Source of the DNA: TMED14 sp964475135
GTDB lineage: Bacteria; Bacteroidota; Bacteroidia; Flavobacteriales; Schleiferiaceae
NCBI GenBank assembly: GCA_964475135.1
Contig: CAYYWL010000001.1
Coordinates: 1 to 64,000 of the forward strand
DNA: 64,000 nt
Direction: 5' to 3'
Of the stretch, positions 50,236 through 58,876 are shown one piece after another. The position numbers were made by a program, and so were the translations under genes. Every line of letters begins with the position of its first letter. Position 1 is the first letter of the stretch. The notes beneath the pieces are model-generated. The model had not been told where the DNA came from. It worked only from the letters and a program-made list of their open reading frames with translations, and ran no database searches.

Positions 50236-51552
50236 TCAGTCCGCCACGCGCTCAATTTTGGCACCTAAGTCACGTAGGCGCGCATCAATTCGCTCGTATC
50301 CGCGGTCAATTTGCTCAATATTTTGAATCGTTGAGGTTCCGTCGGCGCTCAACGCTGCGATGAGCAGTGCAATTCCGGCACGAATATCTGGCGAAGACAT
50401 CGTGGTGGCGCGCAAATTAAACTGGCGGTCGTGGCCAATCACCGTGGCACGGTGCGGGTCGCACAAAATGATCTGGGCGCCCATATCAATGAGTTTGTCC
50501 ACAAAAAACAATCGGCTTTCGAACATTTTTTGGTGGATGAGCACGGAACCCTTGGCTTGGGTCGCCGTCACAAGCACAATACTCAGCAAATCGGGAGTGA
50601 ACATCGGCCATGGACCATCTGCGATCGTCACCATAGATCCGTCGAGGTACGCACCCATTTCATAGTGCTCTTGCGCAGGGATGTAGAGATCGTCGCCACG
50701 CTCTTCAATGCGGATTCCAAGTTTGCGAAACACATTCGGAATTTGGCCCAAATGTGGAATACCCGCATTTTTAATCGTGATTTCAGATTTAGTCATCGCT
50801 GCAAGTCCAATCCAAGAGCCGATTTCAATCATATCGGGCAGGCAACGGTGTTCTGTTCCACCGAGGCGGCTCACACCGGTGATTGTCAAACGGTTGCTGC
50901 CGATGCCTTCGATTTGGGCACCCATTCGAACGAGCATTCCGCACAACTGCTGCAAGTAGGGCTCGCACGCAGCGTTGTAAATCGTTGTGACTCCTGGTGT
51001 CAGCACGGCTGCCATGACAATATTGGCAGTTCCCGTAACCGAGGGTTCGTCGAGTAAAATATAGGCGCCTTTGAGGCCCTCAGCAGGCGCTTCAACCCCA
51101 TAGAAGTGGGCACCTTCTTCGTAGACGAACTTGGCTCCAAGTTTCATGAAGCCTTCGAAGTGCGTGTCTAAGCGGCGGCGGCCAATCTTATCACCTCCGG
51201 GCTTGGGGATGTAACCCTTTCCAAACCGAGCAAGCATGGGGCCGACCACCATTACAGATCCGCGCAGCGATGCACCCTTCTTTTTGTAGGTTTCTCCGAA
51301 CAAGAAATCTACATCAATCGAGTCTGCAGTGAAGCTGTAGTCACCAGGGCCGTTTTTAACGACGGTTACGCCGAAGTCACCGAGTATCTCGATGAGTTTG
51401 TTGACGTCAACAATGTCAGGAATATTGGTAATTCGGACCGTTTCATCAGTCAAAAGCACAGCGCACAAAATTTGGAGCACCTCGTTTTTGGCACCTTGAG
51501 GATGAACGTCTCCTTTGAGCGCAATTCCGCCCGTAATTCGAAATGAAGCCAT
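50236..51552 (-). CDS. murA: UDP-N-acetylglucosamine 1-carboxyvinyltransferase MurA
   Basis: 438 residues. First committed step of peptidoglycan synthesis. The two-lobe EPSP-synthase fold begins RITGGIALKGDVHPQGAKNE and the enolpyruvyl-transfer loop reads KPGGDKIGRRRLDTHF. The position held by the catalytic Cys115 in E. coli (GGCTIGARP) is Asp121 here. In other bacteria with this change fosfomycin cannot bind covalently, so intrinsic resistance is expected. It starts 2 nt after DUF4290 and is the last gene of uvrD-DUF4290-murA. Confidence 0.96.
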   Translation of the reverse strand: MASFRITGGIALKGDVHPQGAKNEVLQILCAVLLTDETVRITNIPDIVDVNKLIEILGDFGVTVVKNGPGDYSFTADSIDVDFLFGETYKKKGASLRGSVMVVGPMLARFGKGYIPKPGGDKIGRRRLDTHFEGFMKLGAKFVYEEGAHFYGVEAPAEGLKGAYILLDEPSVTGTANIVMAAVLTPGVTTIYNAACEPYLQQLCGMLVRMGAQIEGIGSNRLTITGVSRLGGTEHRCLPDMIEIGSWIGLAAMTKSEITIKNAGIPHLGQIPNVFRKLGIRIEERGDDLYIPAQEHYEMGAYLDGSMVTIADGPWPMFTPDLLSIVLVTATQAKGSVLIHQKMFESRLFFVDKLIDMGAQIILCDPHRATVIGHDRQFNLRATTMSSPDIRAGIALLIAALSADGTSTIQNIEQIDRGYERIDARLRDLGAKIERVAD

Positions 51553-51554
51553 AG

Positions 51555-52241
51555 CTACTTGCGGAAGAATCCGCCTTTGCGTTTGTTGTTAAAGTTGGTC
51601 GTGTTCGGTTTTTTCTTTTTCCGATTTTTCGTGTGGAGCGGGGCATTTTGGGATACCACGCCTTTGGCCACAGATAAGGCTGAACCTTCTTGGCCAAGTC
51701 TACCTGCCGAAAGAATCCTCAAGTCGTTGAAGATCACAGCATCGTCCACGGTGTCTTTATTCCAGCTGAGGTAGGCACGCTTCATTTGGTTGGCGATGTC
51801 GTACTCAATTCCTTGACGTTCTTCAGACGGCTCCATTTCGGCAACCGTGTTGATCAAGTTCTGTAAAATGACGCCGTAGTAGCGGTGGCTTCGGCTTTTT
51901 GGGGGGTAGGGAACTCGCTCAGGTTTGGCTTCGAGCAGTTCTCGTTGCGGGGCAGGGAAGGGGCCATCCACATCCAGTTGAAAACCAGATATAACGTGAA
52001 GGTGGTCCCATACTTTGCGCGCAAAATCAGTCTGACCGCGAAGGGTTGGATTCAATCGACCTACTGTATCTACAATATGTGCAGCGGACTCTGTCCGCTT
52101 GGCGCGGTCCTCGATCGTGAGCGTGAACTCAACCATGGTCTGCACGAGGCGCCCGTATTCGCCCAGTACCATTTGGGGGCGGTCCGTGTTGTAGTCGAGC
52201 GACAACGTGGTGATGCTTGAAGTTTCCATTAGGGTGCTCAT
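51555..52241 (-). CDS. DUF4290 domain-containing protein
   Basis: 228 residues. The DUF4290 domain fills about 10-190 (LDYNTDRPQMVLGEYGR, GQTDFARKVWDHLHVISGF in parts, YPPKSRSHRYYGVILQNLI) and the C-terminus is Lys/Asn-rich and basic (KNRKKKKPN). The domain is Bacteroidota-specific and next to murA in many genomes; its role is unknown. One nucleotide from uvrD and two from murA, so it is in their operon. Confidence 0.9.
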   Translation of the reverse strand: MSTLMETSSITTLSLDYNTDRPQMVLGEYGRLVQTMVEFTLTIEDRAKRTESAAHIVDTVGRLNPTLRGQTDFARKVWDHLHVISGFQLDVDGPFPAPQRELLEAKPERVPYPPKSRSHRYYGVILQNLINTVAEMEPSEERQGIEYDIANQMKRAYLSWNKDTVDDAVIFNDLRILSAGRLGQEGSALSVAKGVVSQNAPLHTKNRKKKKPNTTNFNNKRKGGFFRK

Positions 52242-52242
52242 G

Positions 52243-54588
52243 CTAAGCCAAGAGCTGCAATTTAGCGAACTTCAAGAGGAGTTTCTTTTCGCCCGCGTTA
52301 TCAAACTGTATGGTGGCTTTGCCGCCGTCAGCGGCTGGTTCCACTTCGGTCACGGTGCCTACGCCAAAGCGATCGTGCACCACCCGAGTTCCAGGGGTCA
52401 AATTTAGCTCGTGAGCGGGACTTCCCGACGCAGAAGTTGCCTGGCCCAAAGGTTTGAGGTTTTCGGGCTTTCTAAACCGAATAGGCGCGGGGGGAGGTGT
52501 CGTCGCCTTCGGAGTGCTTCCGCCCATCTTTTGGGCCGCACTTCCCTTAAAGGTGCGCGGCTGTTCAGGGTCGCCAAACGCATCTCGAAGCTCCCTCGGA
52601 ACCCCATAGCTCTTCGGTAATTCCGGTATGTGAACATCTAAATGCTCCTCGTCAAGCTCCTCGAGAAAGCGGCTCGGCTCGCAGTCAATCAACTTGCCCC
52701 ATCGGTAGCGAACGCGAGCATAGGTCAAAAATGCACGCTGTTCGGCCCGTGTCAACGCGACATAAAACAGACGGCGCTCCTCTTCAAGATCACTCCGCGA
52801 ATTCATCGCCATCATCGAAGGGAAAAGGGCGTCCTCCATTCCGACCACGAACACCACTGGAAACTCCAAACCCTTTGCCAAATGAATGGTCATTAAAATC
52901 ACCTTGGGTTCGTCGGTCTCCTGCTCGTCGCGGTCGGTCAGCAGCGCCACATCCTGCAAGAAGGCCCCGAGGCTTGGGTCGCCGTCCTCGGTTTGGCTCT
53001 GCTGCTCCACAAAATCCTTTATTCCGTTGAGCAGTTCTTGAACGTTCTCGTAGCGGCTAATGCCCTCGGGCGTCTTGTCTTCGGCGAGTAACTTCACCAA
53101 ACCACTCGTGCGGGCAATGTGCTCCACGGTTCCGAACGCATCCTGTTGCGTGGCGATGATTCGGTACGAATCAATTAAATCGGCGAATGCCACGAGTCGT
53201 TCCGCGGTCGGTCGGTTGATGCCTAAATCCCAAGTGGTCGCGTTGCGCACGGCTTCCCATAGCGGAACCTGTCGGTCATTTGCCGCAATCGTGAGCCGGG
53301 CAATGGTGGTATCTCCAATTCCGCGCCCCGGCAAATTAATCACGCGCCGCAGGGCCTCTTCATCACTCGCATTGACCGTCAGTCGGACGTACGCGAGCAC
53401 ATCCTTAATCTCTTTGCGCTGGTAAAACGACAATCCGCCATAAATCTGGTACGGAATATTCCTGCGCCGCAACGCATCCTCAAATGAGCGGGACTGGGCA
53501 TTCGTCCGGTACAAAATGGCAAAGTCGCCGTAGCCGCGGTGCTCCCGATGCACTAAGTCAAAAATCGTCTGCGCTACATACTGGCCTTCGTCGGAATCGC
53601 TCACGCTCTGGTGCACCACAATCTTCTCTCCCAGCGGATTCTCTGTCCATACGTCTTTTTCGAGCTGCTCCTTATTGTGCGAAATCAGCACATTGGCTGC
53701 CTTAACAATACGCTGGGTGCTCCGGTAGTTTTGCTCCAACTTGTACAGCGCCGCGTCCGGGTAGTCTTTTTGAAAATTTAAAATGTTCCGAATATTGGCG
53801 CCGCGAAACGAATAAATGCTCTGCGCATCATCGCCTACCACACACACGTTTTCAAAGCGCGCGGCCAACGCCTTCACAATTAAGTACTGTGCATGGTTGG
53901 TATCCTGATACTCATCCACCAACAAATAGCGGAACCGGTCTTGGTACTTCGCAAGCACCTCCGGAAACCGCGCAAACAACTCATTGGTCTTGAGCAAGAG
54001 GTCGTCAAAGTCCATCGCTCCGGCACGAAAGCAGCGCTCCATGTACTGAGTGTACACTTCCCCGAGCTTCGGCATCCGTGCCGAGGCATCTTGCTCCTGC
54101 AGGTCCGCCCGTGCCGCATAGGCCTTTGGCGTGATTAGACTGTTCTTATAAGCCGAAATGCGCGAGGCAACGGACTTGGTCTTGTAAATCTCCTTGTCGA
54201 GGTTCAGCTCTTTAATCACATTCGCCAGCACTTTTTGTGCATCCTCGGAATCGTAAATCGTAAAGTTGCTCGGGAACCCTAGACGCTCCCCTTCCACGCG
54301 AAGGATGCGCGCAAAAATGGAGTGGAAGGTGCCCATCCATACATTCTTTGCCTCGGCCGGACCTATCACCTTCGCGATCCGGTCCTTCATCTCTCGAGCT
54401 GCCTTGTTGGTAAAGGTCAAGGCAAGAATTTGAAAGGCATCCGCCCCTTGGGCAATCAAGTGTGCAATTCGGTAGGTGAGAACCCGGGTTTTGCCTGAGC
54501 CCGCTCCGGCTATGACCATAACCGGTCCGTTGAGGTGTGCTGCGGCCTTGCGCTGGGCCGGATTGAGTCCGCTTAAAAGTTCATTCAT
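52243..54588 (-). CDS. uvrD: UvrD/PcrA-type ATP-dependent DNA helicase
   Basis: 781 residues. Superfamily 1A 3'-5' helicase for excision repair, mismatch repair and fork clearing. Walker A GAGSGKTRV at 28-36, the Walker B LLVDEYQDTNHAQY, QNYRSTQRIVKAAN, the SF1 motif V VILMTIHLAKGLEF, and YVALTRAEQRAFLTYA are all present. The C-terminus has a Tudor-like fold typical of PcrA (GTRVVHDRFGVGTV). A TACTTTTG element lies 9 nt before the ATG. It heads uvrD-DUF4290-murA. Confidence 0.96.
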   Translation of the reverse strand: MNELLSGLNPAQRKAAAHLNGPVMVIAGAGSGKTRVLTYRIAHLIAQGADAFQILALTFTNKAAREMKDRIAKVIGPAEAKNVWMGTFHSIFARILRVEGERLGFPSNFTIYDSEDAQKVLANVIKELNLDKEIYKTKSVASRISAYKNSLITPKAYAARADLQEQDASARMPKLGEVYTQYMERCFRAGAMDFDDLLLKTNELFARFPEVLAKYQDRFRYLLVDEYQDTNHAQYLIVKALAARFENVCVVGDDAQSIYSFRGANIRNILNFQKDYPDAALYKLEQNYRSTQRIVKAANVLISHNKEQLEKDVWTENPLGEKIVVHQSVSDSDEGQYVAQTIFDLVHREHRGYGDFAILYRTNAQSRSFEDALRRRNIPYQIYGGLSFYQRKEIKDVLAYVRLTVNASDEEALRRVINLPGRGIGDTTIARLTIAANDRQVPLWEAVRNATTWDLGINRPTAERLVAFADLIDSYRIIATQQDAFGTVEHIARTSGLVKLLAEDKTPEGISRYENVQELLNGIKDFVEQQSQTEDGDPSLGAFLQDVALLTDRDEQETDEPKVILMTIHLAKGLEFPVVFVVGMEDALFPSMMAMNSRSDLEEERRLFYVALTRAEQRAFLTYARVRYRWGKLIDCEPSRFLEELDEEHLDVHIPELPKSYGVPRELRDAFGDPEQPRTFKGSAAQKMGGSTPKATTPPPAPIRFRKPENLKPLGQATSASGSPAHELNLTPGTRVVHDRFGVGTVTEVEPAADGGKATIQFDNAGEKKLLLKFAKLQLLA

Positions 54589-54597
54589 GACGAGCTA

Positions 54598-54605
54598 CAA
54601 AAGTA
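54598..54605 (-). promoter_or_regulatory. -7 promoter element of uvrD
   Basis: The minus strand reads TACTTTTG, matching TAnnTTTG, 9 nt before the uvrD ATG. Confidence 0.6.
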
Positions 54606-54679
54606 GGTGGGCGGCCCCCCGGAGCATCGCCGCGTGGAAAACTTTGAAATTCTTTTTACTAGGTGGAGGTGATTAGAGC

Positions 54680-54734
54680 AGAATTTGTTCTACATTTGCA
54701 GTCCCCAAAAAAGTGGGGGTGAAATTTTATTTCT
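54680..54734. repeat. Left copy of the 55-bp contig-edge repeat
   Basis: Identical over all 55 bases to 54835-54889 and ends exactly at the first N. It contains the same TACATTTG (54691-54698) as the right copy. Best read as an assembler overlap and not as a biological repeat. Confidence 0.9.
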
Positions 54735-54834
54735 NNNNNNNNNNNNNNNNNNNNNNNNNNNNNNNNNNNNNNNNNNNNNNNNNNNNNNNNNNNNNNNNNN
54801 NNNNNNNNNNNNNNNNNNNNNNNNNNNNNNNNNN
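54735..54834. other. Assembly gap of 100 Ns
   Basis: Exactly 100 Ns, the conventional length for a gap of unknown size between scaffolded contigs. Both edges carry the same 55 bases. Confidence 0.98.
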
Positions 54835-54845
54835 AGAATTTGTTC

Positions 54846-54853
54846 TACATTTG
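54846..54853 (+). promoter_or_regulatory. -7 promoter element of the str-S10 ribosomal operon
   Basis: TACATTTG matches TAnnTTTG, 62 nt before the rpsL ATG. The left repeat copy has the same element at 54691-54698; only one of the two is probably real. Confidence 0.6.
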
Positions 54854-54856
54854 CAG

Positions 54857-54874
54857 TCCCCAAAAAAGTGGGGG
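54857..54874 (+). other. Short hairpin in the rpsL leader
   Basis: CCCCA (54858-54862) can pair with TGGGG (54869-54873) around a six-base A-rich loop in the 5' leader. There is no T run right after, so it is not a standard terminator; a role in leader stability or control is possible. Confidence 0.45.
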
Positions 54875-54915
54875 TGAAATTTTATTTCTACCGACGTCAA
54901 ACCACGTAGAAGAGC

Positions 54916-55296
54916 ATGCCAACGATCCAACAATTAGTCCGCAAAGGACGCGTAACCCTGGAAAAGAAGAGCAAGTCGGCCGCACTGGACGCTTGCCCAC
55001 AACGCCGTGGCGTTTGTACCCGGGTATACACCACAACTCCTAAGAAGCCGAATTCCGCGATGCGCAAAGTTGCGCGTGTGCGGTTGACCAACGGTAATGA
55101 AGTCAACGCCTACATCGGAGGTGAAGGACACAACCTGCAAGAGCACAGCATTGTGCTGGTTCGCGGAGGTCGTGTAAAAGACCTTCCTGGTGTTCGCTAC
55201 CACATCGTTCGCGGTGCCCTTGATACGGCTGGCGTGAACGGTCGAATGCAGCGTCGTTCGAAGTACGGTACGAAGCGTCCAAAGGCTAAAAAATAA
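54916..55296 (+). CDS. rpsL: 30S ribosomal protein uS12
   Basis: 126 residues. Decoding-centre protein. The loop TTPKKPNSAMRK holds Lys43 and HSIVLVRGGRVKDLPG holds Lys88, both as in streptomycin-sensitive E. coli, so no classical rpsL resistance change is present. First gene of the str operon; rpsG follows after 14 nt. Confidence 0.99.
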   Translation: MPTIQQLVRKGRVTLEKKSKSAALDACPQRRGVCTRVYTTTPKKPNSAMRKVARVRLTNGNEVNAYIGGEGHNLQEHSIVLVRGGRVKDLPGVRYHIVRGALDTAGVNGRMQRRSKYGTKRPKAKK

Positions 55297-55310
55297 TTAA
55301 GTAAGGAACC

Positions 55311-55781
55311 ATGAGAAAGACTCGTGCCAAAAAGCGCCCGTTACTGCCGGATCCCCGTTTTAACGATCCCCTCGTAACTCGTTTTGTGAACAACATGATG
55401 TACGACGGAAAGAAGTCAACCGCCTTCAAAATCTTCTACGATGCCATTGATTTGGTTTCGGAGCGCACCGGTGAGGCCAACGGCCTTGACCAGTGGAAGA
55501 CGGCCCTTACCAACGTTATGCCGCACGTAGAGGTGCGCAGCCGTCGTGTTGGTGGAGCGACATTCCAAATTCCGCAGCAGATTCGTCCCGACCGCAAAAT
55601 TGCAGTTGCAATGAAGTGGTTGATTGGATACTCACGCAAGCGCAACGAAAAGAGCATGGCTGGTAAGCTTGCAGGCGAAATCATCGCTGCCGCCAAAGAA
55701 GAAGGTGCAGCTGTGAAAAAGCGCATGGACACGCACAAAATGGCCGAAGCCAACAAGGCGTTCTCACACTTCCGTTTCTAA
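55311..55781 (+). CDS. rpsG: 30S ribosomal protein uS7
   Basis: 156 residues, full length. Binds the 16S 3' major domain and starts head assembly. LVTRFVNNMMYDGKKSTAFKI and VGGATFQIPQQI (uS7 signatures, quoted in parts) are present. Lies between rpsL and fusA in the standard str order. Confidence 0.99.
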   Translation: MRKTRAKKRPLLPDPRFNDPLVTRFVNNMMYDGKKSTAFKIFYDAIDLVSERTGEANGLDQWKTALTNVMPHVEVRSRRVGGATFQIPQQIRPDRKIAVAMKWLIGYSRKRNEKSMAGKLAGEIIAAAKEEGAAVKKRMDTHKMAEANKAFSHFRF

Positions 55782-55799
55782 CCGCAGTTTAATCAAACG

Positions 55800-57929
55800 A
55801 TGGCTTCACGCGACCTTAAATATACCCGCAACATCGGCATCATGGCCCACATTGATGCTGGTAAGACAACTACTACAGAGCGCATTCTTTACTACACTGG
55901 CGTAAGCCACAAGATTGGTGAAGTGCACGACGGTGCTGCTACCATGGACTGGATGGTTCAGGAGCAGGAGCGCGGTATCACCATTACCTCTGCTGCGACG
56001 ACGTGCTTCTGGCGCTTCCCAACAGTACAGGGTAAGGACATCGCTGGCCAGACCGAAGAGTACAAGATTAATATCATTGACACTCCTGGTCACGTTGACT
56101 TCACCGTAGAAGTAGAGCGTTCCCTCCGTGTACTTGATGGTGCTGTGGCGCTTCTTTGTGCGGTAGGTGGTGTACAGCCTCAAACTGAAACGGTATGGCG
56201 TCAAGCTACGAAGTACAGTGTGCCACGTATTGCGTTCGTCAACAAGATGGACCGTACAGGTGCTGACTTCTTCAACGTAGTTCGCCAAATCGACGACAAG
56301 CTTCGCGGTAACGCTGTTCCCCTTCAGGTGCCCATCGGTGCAGAAGCTGAGTTCCGTGGCGTAGTTGACCTCCTTACCAAGAAAGCCATCATTTGGAATG
56401 ATGACACACAGGGAATGACCTACGACGAAGTAGAAATTCCTGCTGACCTAGTAGCTACCGTAGACGAATACCGTGAGAGGTTGGTTGAGGCAGTTGCCGA
56501 ATTCGACGACAACCTCATGGAGAAGTTCTTCGAAGATCCAGCGAGCATCACCCGCGAAGAGCTTACTTCCGCGATCCGCAAAGCGGTAATCGCTATGAAA
56601 ATCACTCCAGTTCTTTGTGGCTCGGCCTTTAAGAACAAGGGTGTTCAGACAATGCTTGACGCAGTGATGGAGTATCTTCCGTCACCTGTTGACGTTGAGG
56701 CTATCGCTGGCGTCAATCCGGACACCGACCTCGAAGAGGTGCGTCGCCCTGTTTCTACCGAGCCTTTGGCGGCCCTTGCCTTCAAAATTGCTACTGACCC
56801 CTTTGTTGGTCGTCTTTGCTTCTTCCGCGTATACTCAGGTAAAATTGACGCCGGTTCGTACGTGAAGAACATGCGCACGGGTAACAAGGAGCGCATCAGC
56901 CGCATCTTCCAAATGCACGCCAACAAGCAGAACCCTATTGACGTAATCGAAGCAGGTGACATTGGTGCAGGTGTTGGCTTCAAGGACATTCGTACTGGTG
57001 ACACACTGTGTGATGAGAAGAATCCCATTGTTCTTGAGTCAATGAGCTTCCCAGAGCCAGTTATTGGACTTGCGGTAGAGCCAAAAACCCAGGCAGACGT
57101 TGATAAGTTGGGTATGTCTTTAGCGAAACTTGCTGAAGAGGATCCTACCTTCCGCGTCCATACTGATGAAGAGACTGGTCAAACGGTAATCTCTGGTATG
57201 GGTGAGCTTCACTTGGAGATCATTGTTGATCGCCTAAAGCGTGAATTTAAGGTAGAGTGCAACCAAGGTGCTCCTCAGGTGCAGTACAAGGAAGCGCTTA
57301 CCTCAACGGTTAACCATCGCGAAGTCTACAAGAAGCAGACGGGTGGCCGCGGTAAGTTCGCGGACATTGTGTTCACAATTGGACCTGCCGACGAAGCACA
57401 CACGGGCGGACTTCAGTTTGTCAACGAGATTAAGGGCGGTAACGTACCTAAAGAATACATTCCATCAATCGAGAAGGGCTTCAAAGAGGCGATGAAGAAC
57501 GGCCCGTTGGCTGGATACGGCATCGACGCGATGAAGGTGACCCTGACTGATGGATCATTCCACCCTGTAGACTCTGATTCACTTTCGTTTGAATTGGCGG
57601 CTAAAATCGGATTCAAGGAGGCTGCCCGCAAGGCACGTCCAGTAATCCTTGAGCCAATCATGAAGATGGAGGTTGTAATGCCCGAATCGAGCATGGGTGA
57701 TGTGGTAGGTGACCTCAATAAGCGCCGTGGAATGGTGGAAGGTATGGACACGAAGGATGGCGACAGTCTCGTTCGCGCCAAAGTGCCTTTGAGTGAAATG
57801 TTCGGTTACGTAACGACGTTGCGTACGTTGACCTCAGGTCGCGGTTCTTCGAGCATGGAGTTCAGCCACTTCTCAGAGACTCCTACAAGCATCTCTGAAG
57901 CTGTAATTGAAAAAGTAAAAGGCAAATAA
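55800..57929 (+). CDS. fusA: Elongation factor G
   Basis: 709 residues. Translocase GTPase. G1 AHIDAGKTTTTE, G2 ERGITITSAATT, G3 DTPGHVDF and G4 NKMD are intact, and domains II to V follow at normal length (HFSETP near the C-terminus). tuf does not follow, as in other Bacteroidota, where it lies in another locus. rpsJ begins 8 nt later. Confidence 0.99.
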   Translation: MASRDLKYTRNIGIMAHIDAGKTTTTERILYYTGVSHKIGEVHDGAATMDWMVQEQERGITITSAATTCFWRFPTVQGKDIAGQTEEYKINIIDTPGHVDFTVEVERSLRVLDGAVALLCAVGGVQPQTETVWRQATKYSVPRIAFVNKMDRTGADFFNVVRQIDDKLRGNAVPLQVPIGAEAEFRGVVDLLTKKAIIWNDDTQGMTYDEVEIPADLVATVDEYRERLVEAVAEFDDNLMEKFFEDPASITREELTSAIRKAVIAMKITPVLCGSAFKNKGVQTMLDAVMEYLPSPVDVEAIAGVNPDTDLEEVRRPVSTEPLAALAFKIATDPFVGRLCFFRVYSGKIDAGSYVKNMRTGNKERISRIFQMHANKQNPIDVIEAGDIGAGVGFKDIRTGDTLCDEKNPIVLESMSFPEPVIGLAVEPKTQADVDKLGMSLAKLAEEDPTFRVHTDEETGQTVISGMGELHLEIIVDRLKREFKVECNQGAPQVQYKEALTSTVNHREVYKKQTGGRGKFADIVFTIGPADEAHTGGLQFVNEIKGGNVPKEYIPSIEKGFKEAMKNGPLAGYGIDAMKVTLTDGSFHPVDSDSLSFELAAKIGFKEAARKARPVILEPIMKMEVVMPESSMGDVVGDLNKRRGMVEGMDTKDGDSLVRAKVPLSEMFGYVTTLRTLTSGRGSSSMEFSHFSETPTSISEAVIEKVKGK

Positions 57930-57937
57930 TAGGATCG

Positions 57938-58243
57938 ATGAGCCAGAAAATTCGCATCAAGCTTAAGTCCTACGACCACAACCTCGTAGACAAGAGCGCA
58001 GAGAAAATTGTTAAGACGGTAAAGAGCACCGGAGCCGTAGTCAACGGACCCATTCCTTTGCCTACGAACAAGCGCATCTACACTGTACTGCGCAGCCCAC
58101 ACGTCAATAAAAAGGCGCGTGAGCAGTTCGAGCTGTCAAGCTACAAACGCTTGCTTGACATTTACTCGTCTTCAAGTAAAACCATCGATGCCCTGATGAA
58201 GCTTGAGCTTCCCAGCGGTGTCGAGGTCGAGATCAAAGTATAA
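57938..58243 (+). CDS. rpsJ: 30S ribosomal protein uS10
   Basis: 101 residues. Head protein, also the NusE transcription factor. IRIKLKSYDHNLVDKSAEKI and the loop FELSSYKRLLDI (cut here) are the family marks. First gene of the S10 block, which directly follows fusA here. Confidence 0.98.
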   Translation: MSQKIRIKLKSYDHNLVDKSAEKIVKTVKSTGAVVNGPIPLPTNKRIYTVLRSPHVNKKAREQFELSSYKRLLDIYSSSSKTIDALMKLELPSGVEVEIKV

Positions 58244-58264
58244 TAATCCCTAGAATTCCTGACA

Positions 58265-58876
58265 ATGCCTGGACTAATTGGCAAAAAAATCGGAATGACC
58301 AGCATCTTCGACGGTGACGGAAAGAATTTTCCGTGTACCGTTATTGAAATGGGTCCCTGCGTGGTGACTCAGCTCAAGACGAATGATGTCGATGGTTACG
58401 AAGCCGTGCAGATCGGATATGGCGAAAAGAAACACGCCACATCGCCTGCCGCCGGCCACGCTGCAAAGGCTAACACCTCTGCAAAATCAAAATATGTTGA
58501 ATTCCGTGAATTCGGAACAGAAGTTTCCTTGGGCGAAGTGCTCACGGTTGCCATGTTCGAAGAGGGTGAATTCGTAGACGTTGTTGGCCAGTCGAAAGGC
58601 AAGGGCTTCCAGGGTGTTGTAAAGCGTCACGGCTTTAGCGGTGTCGGTGAGGCAAGCCATGGTCAGCACAACCGTCTACGTGCTCCGGGTTCTATTGGTG
58701 CAGGTTCAGACCCTAGCCGTGTATTCCGCGGAATGCGCATGGGTGGACGTACCGGTAACACGCGTATTAAAATTCAAAACCTTCAAATTTTGAAGGTCGA
58801 TGCAGAGAAGAATCTGCTCGTTGTCAAAGGTTCCATTCCCGGCGCGAAGCAGTCGCTTGTAATTGTTGAGAAGTAA
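58265..58876 (+). CDS. rplC: 50S ribosomal protein uL3
   Basis: 203 residues. GKKIGMTSIFD opens the protein and KGFQGVVKRHGFSG with HGQHNRLRAPGSIG marks the loop near the peptidyl-transferase centre. Its stop overlaps the rplD start (TAATG). Confidence 0.99.
   Translation: MPGLIGKKIGMTSIFDGDGKNFPCTVIEMGPCVVTQLKTNDVDGYEAVQIGYGEKKHATSPAAGHAAKANTSAKSKYVEFREFGTEVSLGEVLTVAMFEEGEFVDVVGQSKGKGFQGVVKRHGFSGVGEASHGQHNRLRAPGSIGAGSDPSRVFRGMRMGGRTGNTRIKIQNLQILKVDAEKNLLVVKGSIPGAKQSLVIVEK

Larger units (their letters stand above)
54835..54889. repeat. Right copy of the 55-bp contig-edge repeat
   Basis: Starts exactly at the first base after the Ns and is identical to 54680-54734. It holds the rpsL -7 element and a leader hairpin. 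Confidence 0.9.
54589..54915. other. Intergenic region between uvrD and rpsL, interrupted by the assembly gap
   Basis: This 327-base stretch has no gene. It holds the uvrD promoter at its left end, the 100-N gap (54735-54834), and a 55-base segment present on both sides of the gap that carries the rpsL promoter and leader hairpin. Frames that run through the Ns are artefacts. Confidence 0.85.

Noticed and set aside
54680..54889. The 55-bp duplicate as a direct repeat, att site or duplicated promoter
   Set aside because: Both copies end exactly at the gap edges, which is better explained by contigs sharing a k-mer overlap. No integrase or transposase is nearby.
54679..54915. Missing tuf gene between fusA and rpsJ as a deletion
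   Set aside because: In Bacteroidota tuf normally lies in a separate locus, so its absence here is expected.
54685..54933. Open frames running through the N gap
   Set aside because: They are translations of Ns and cannot be genes.
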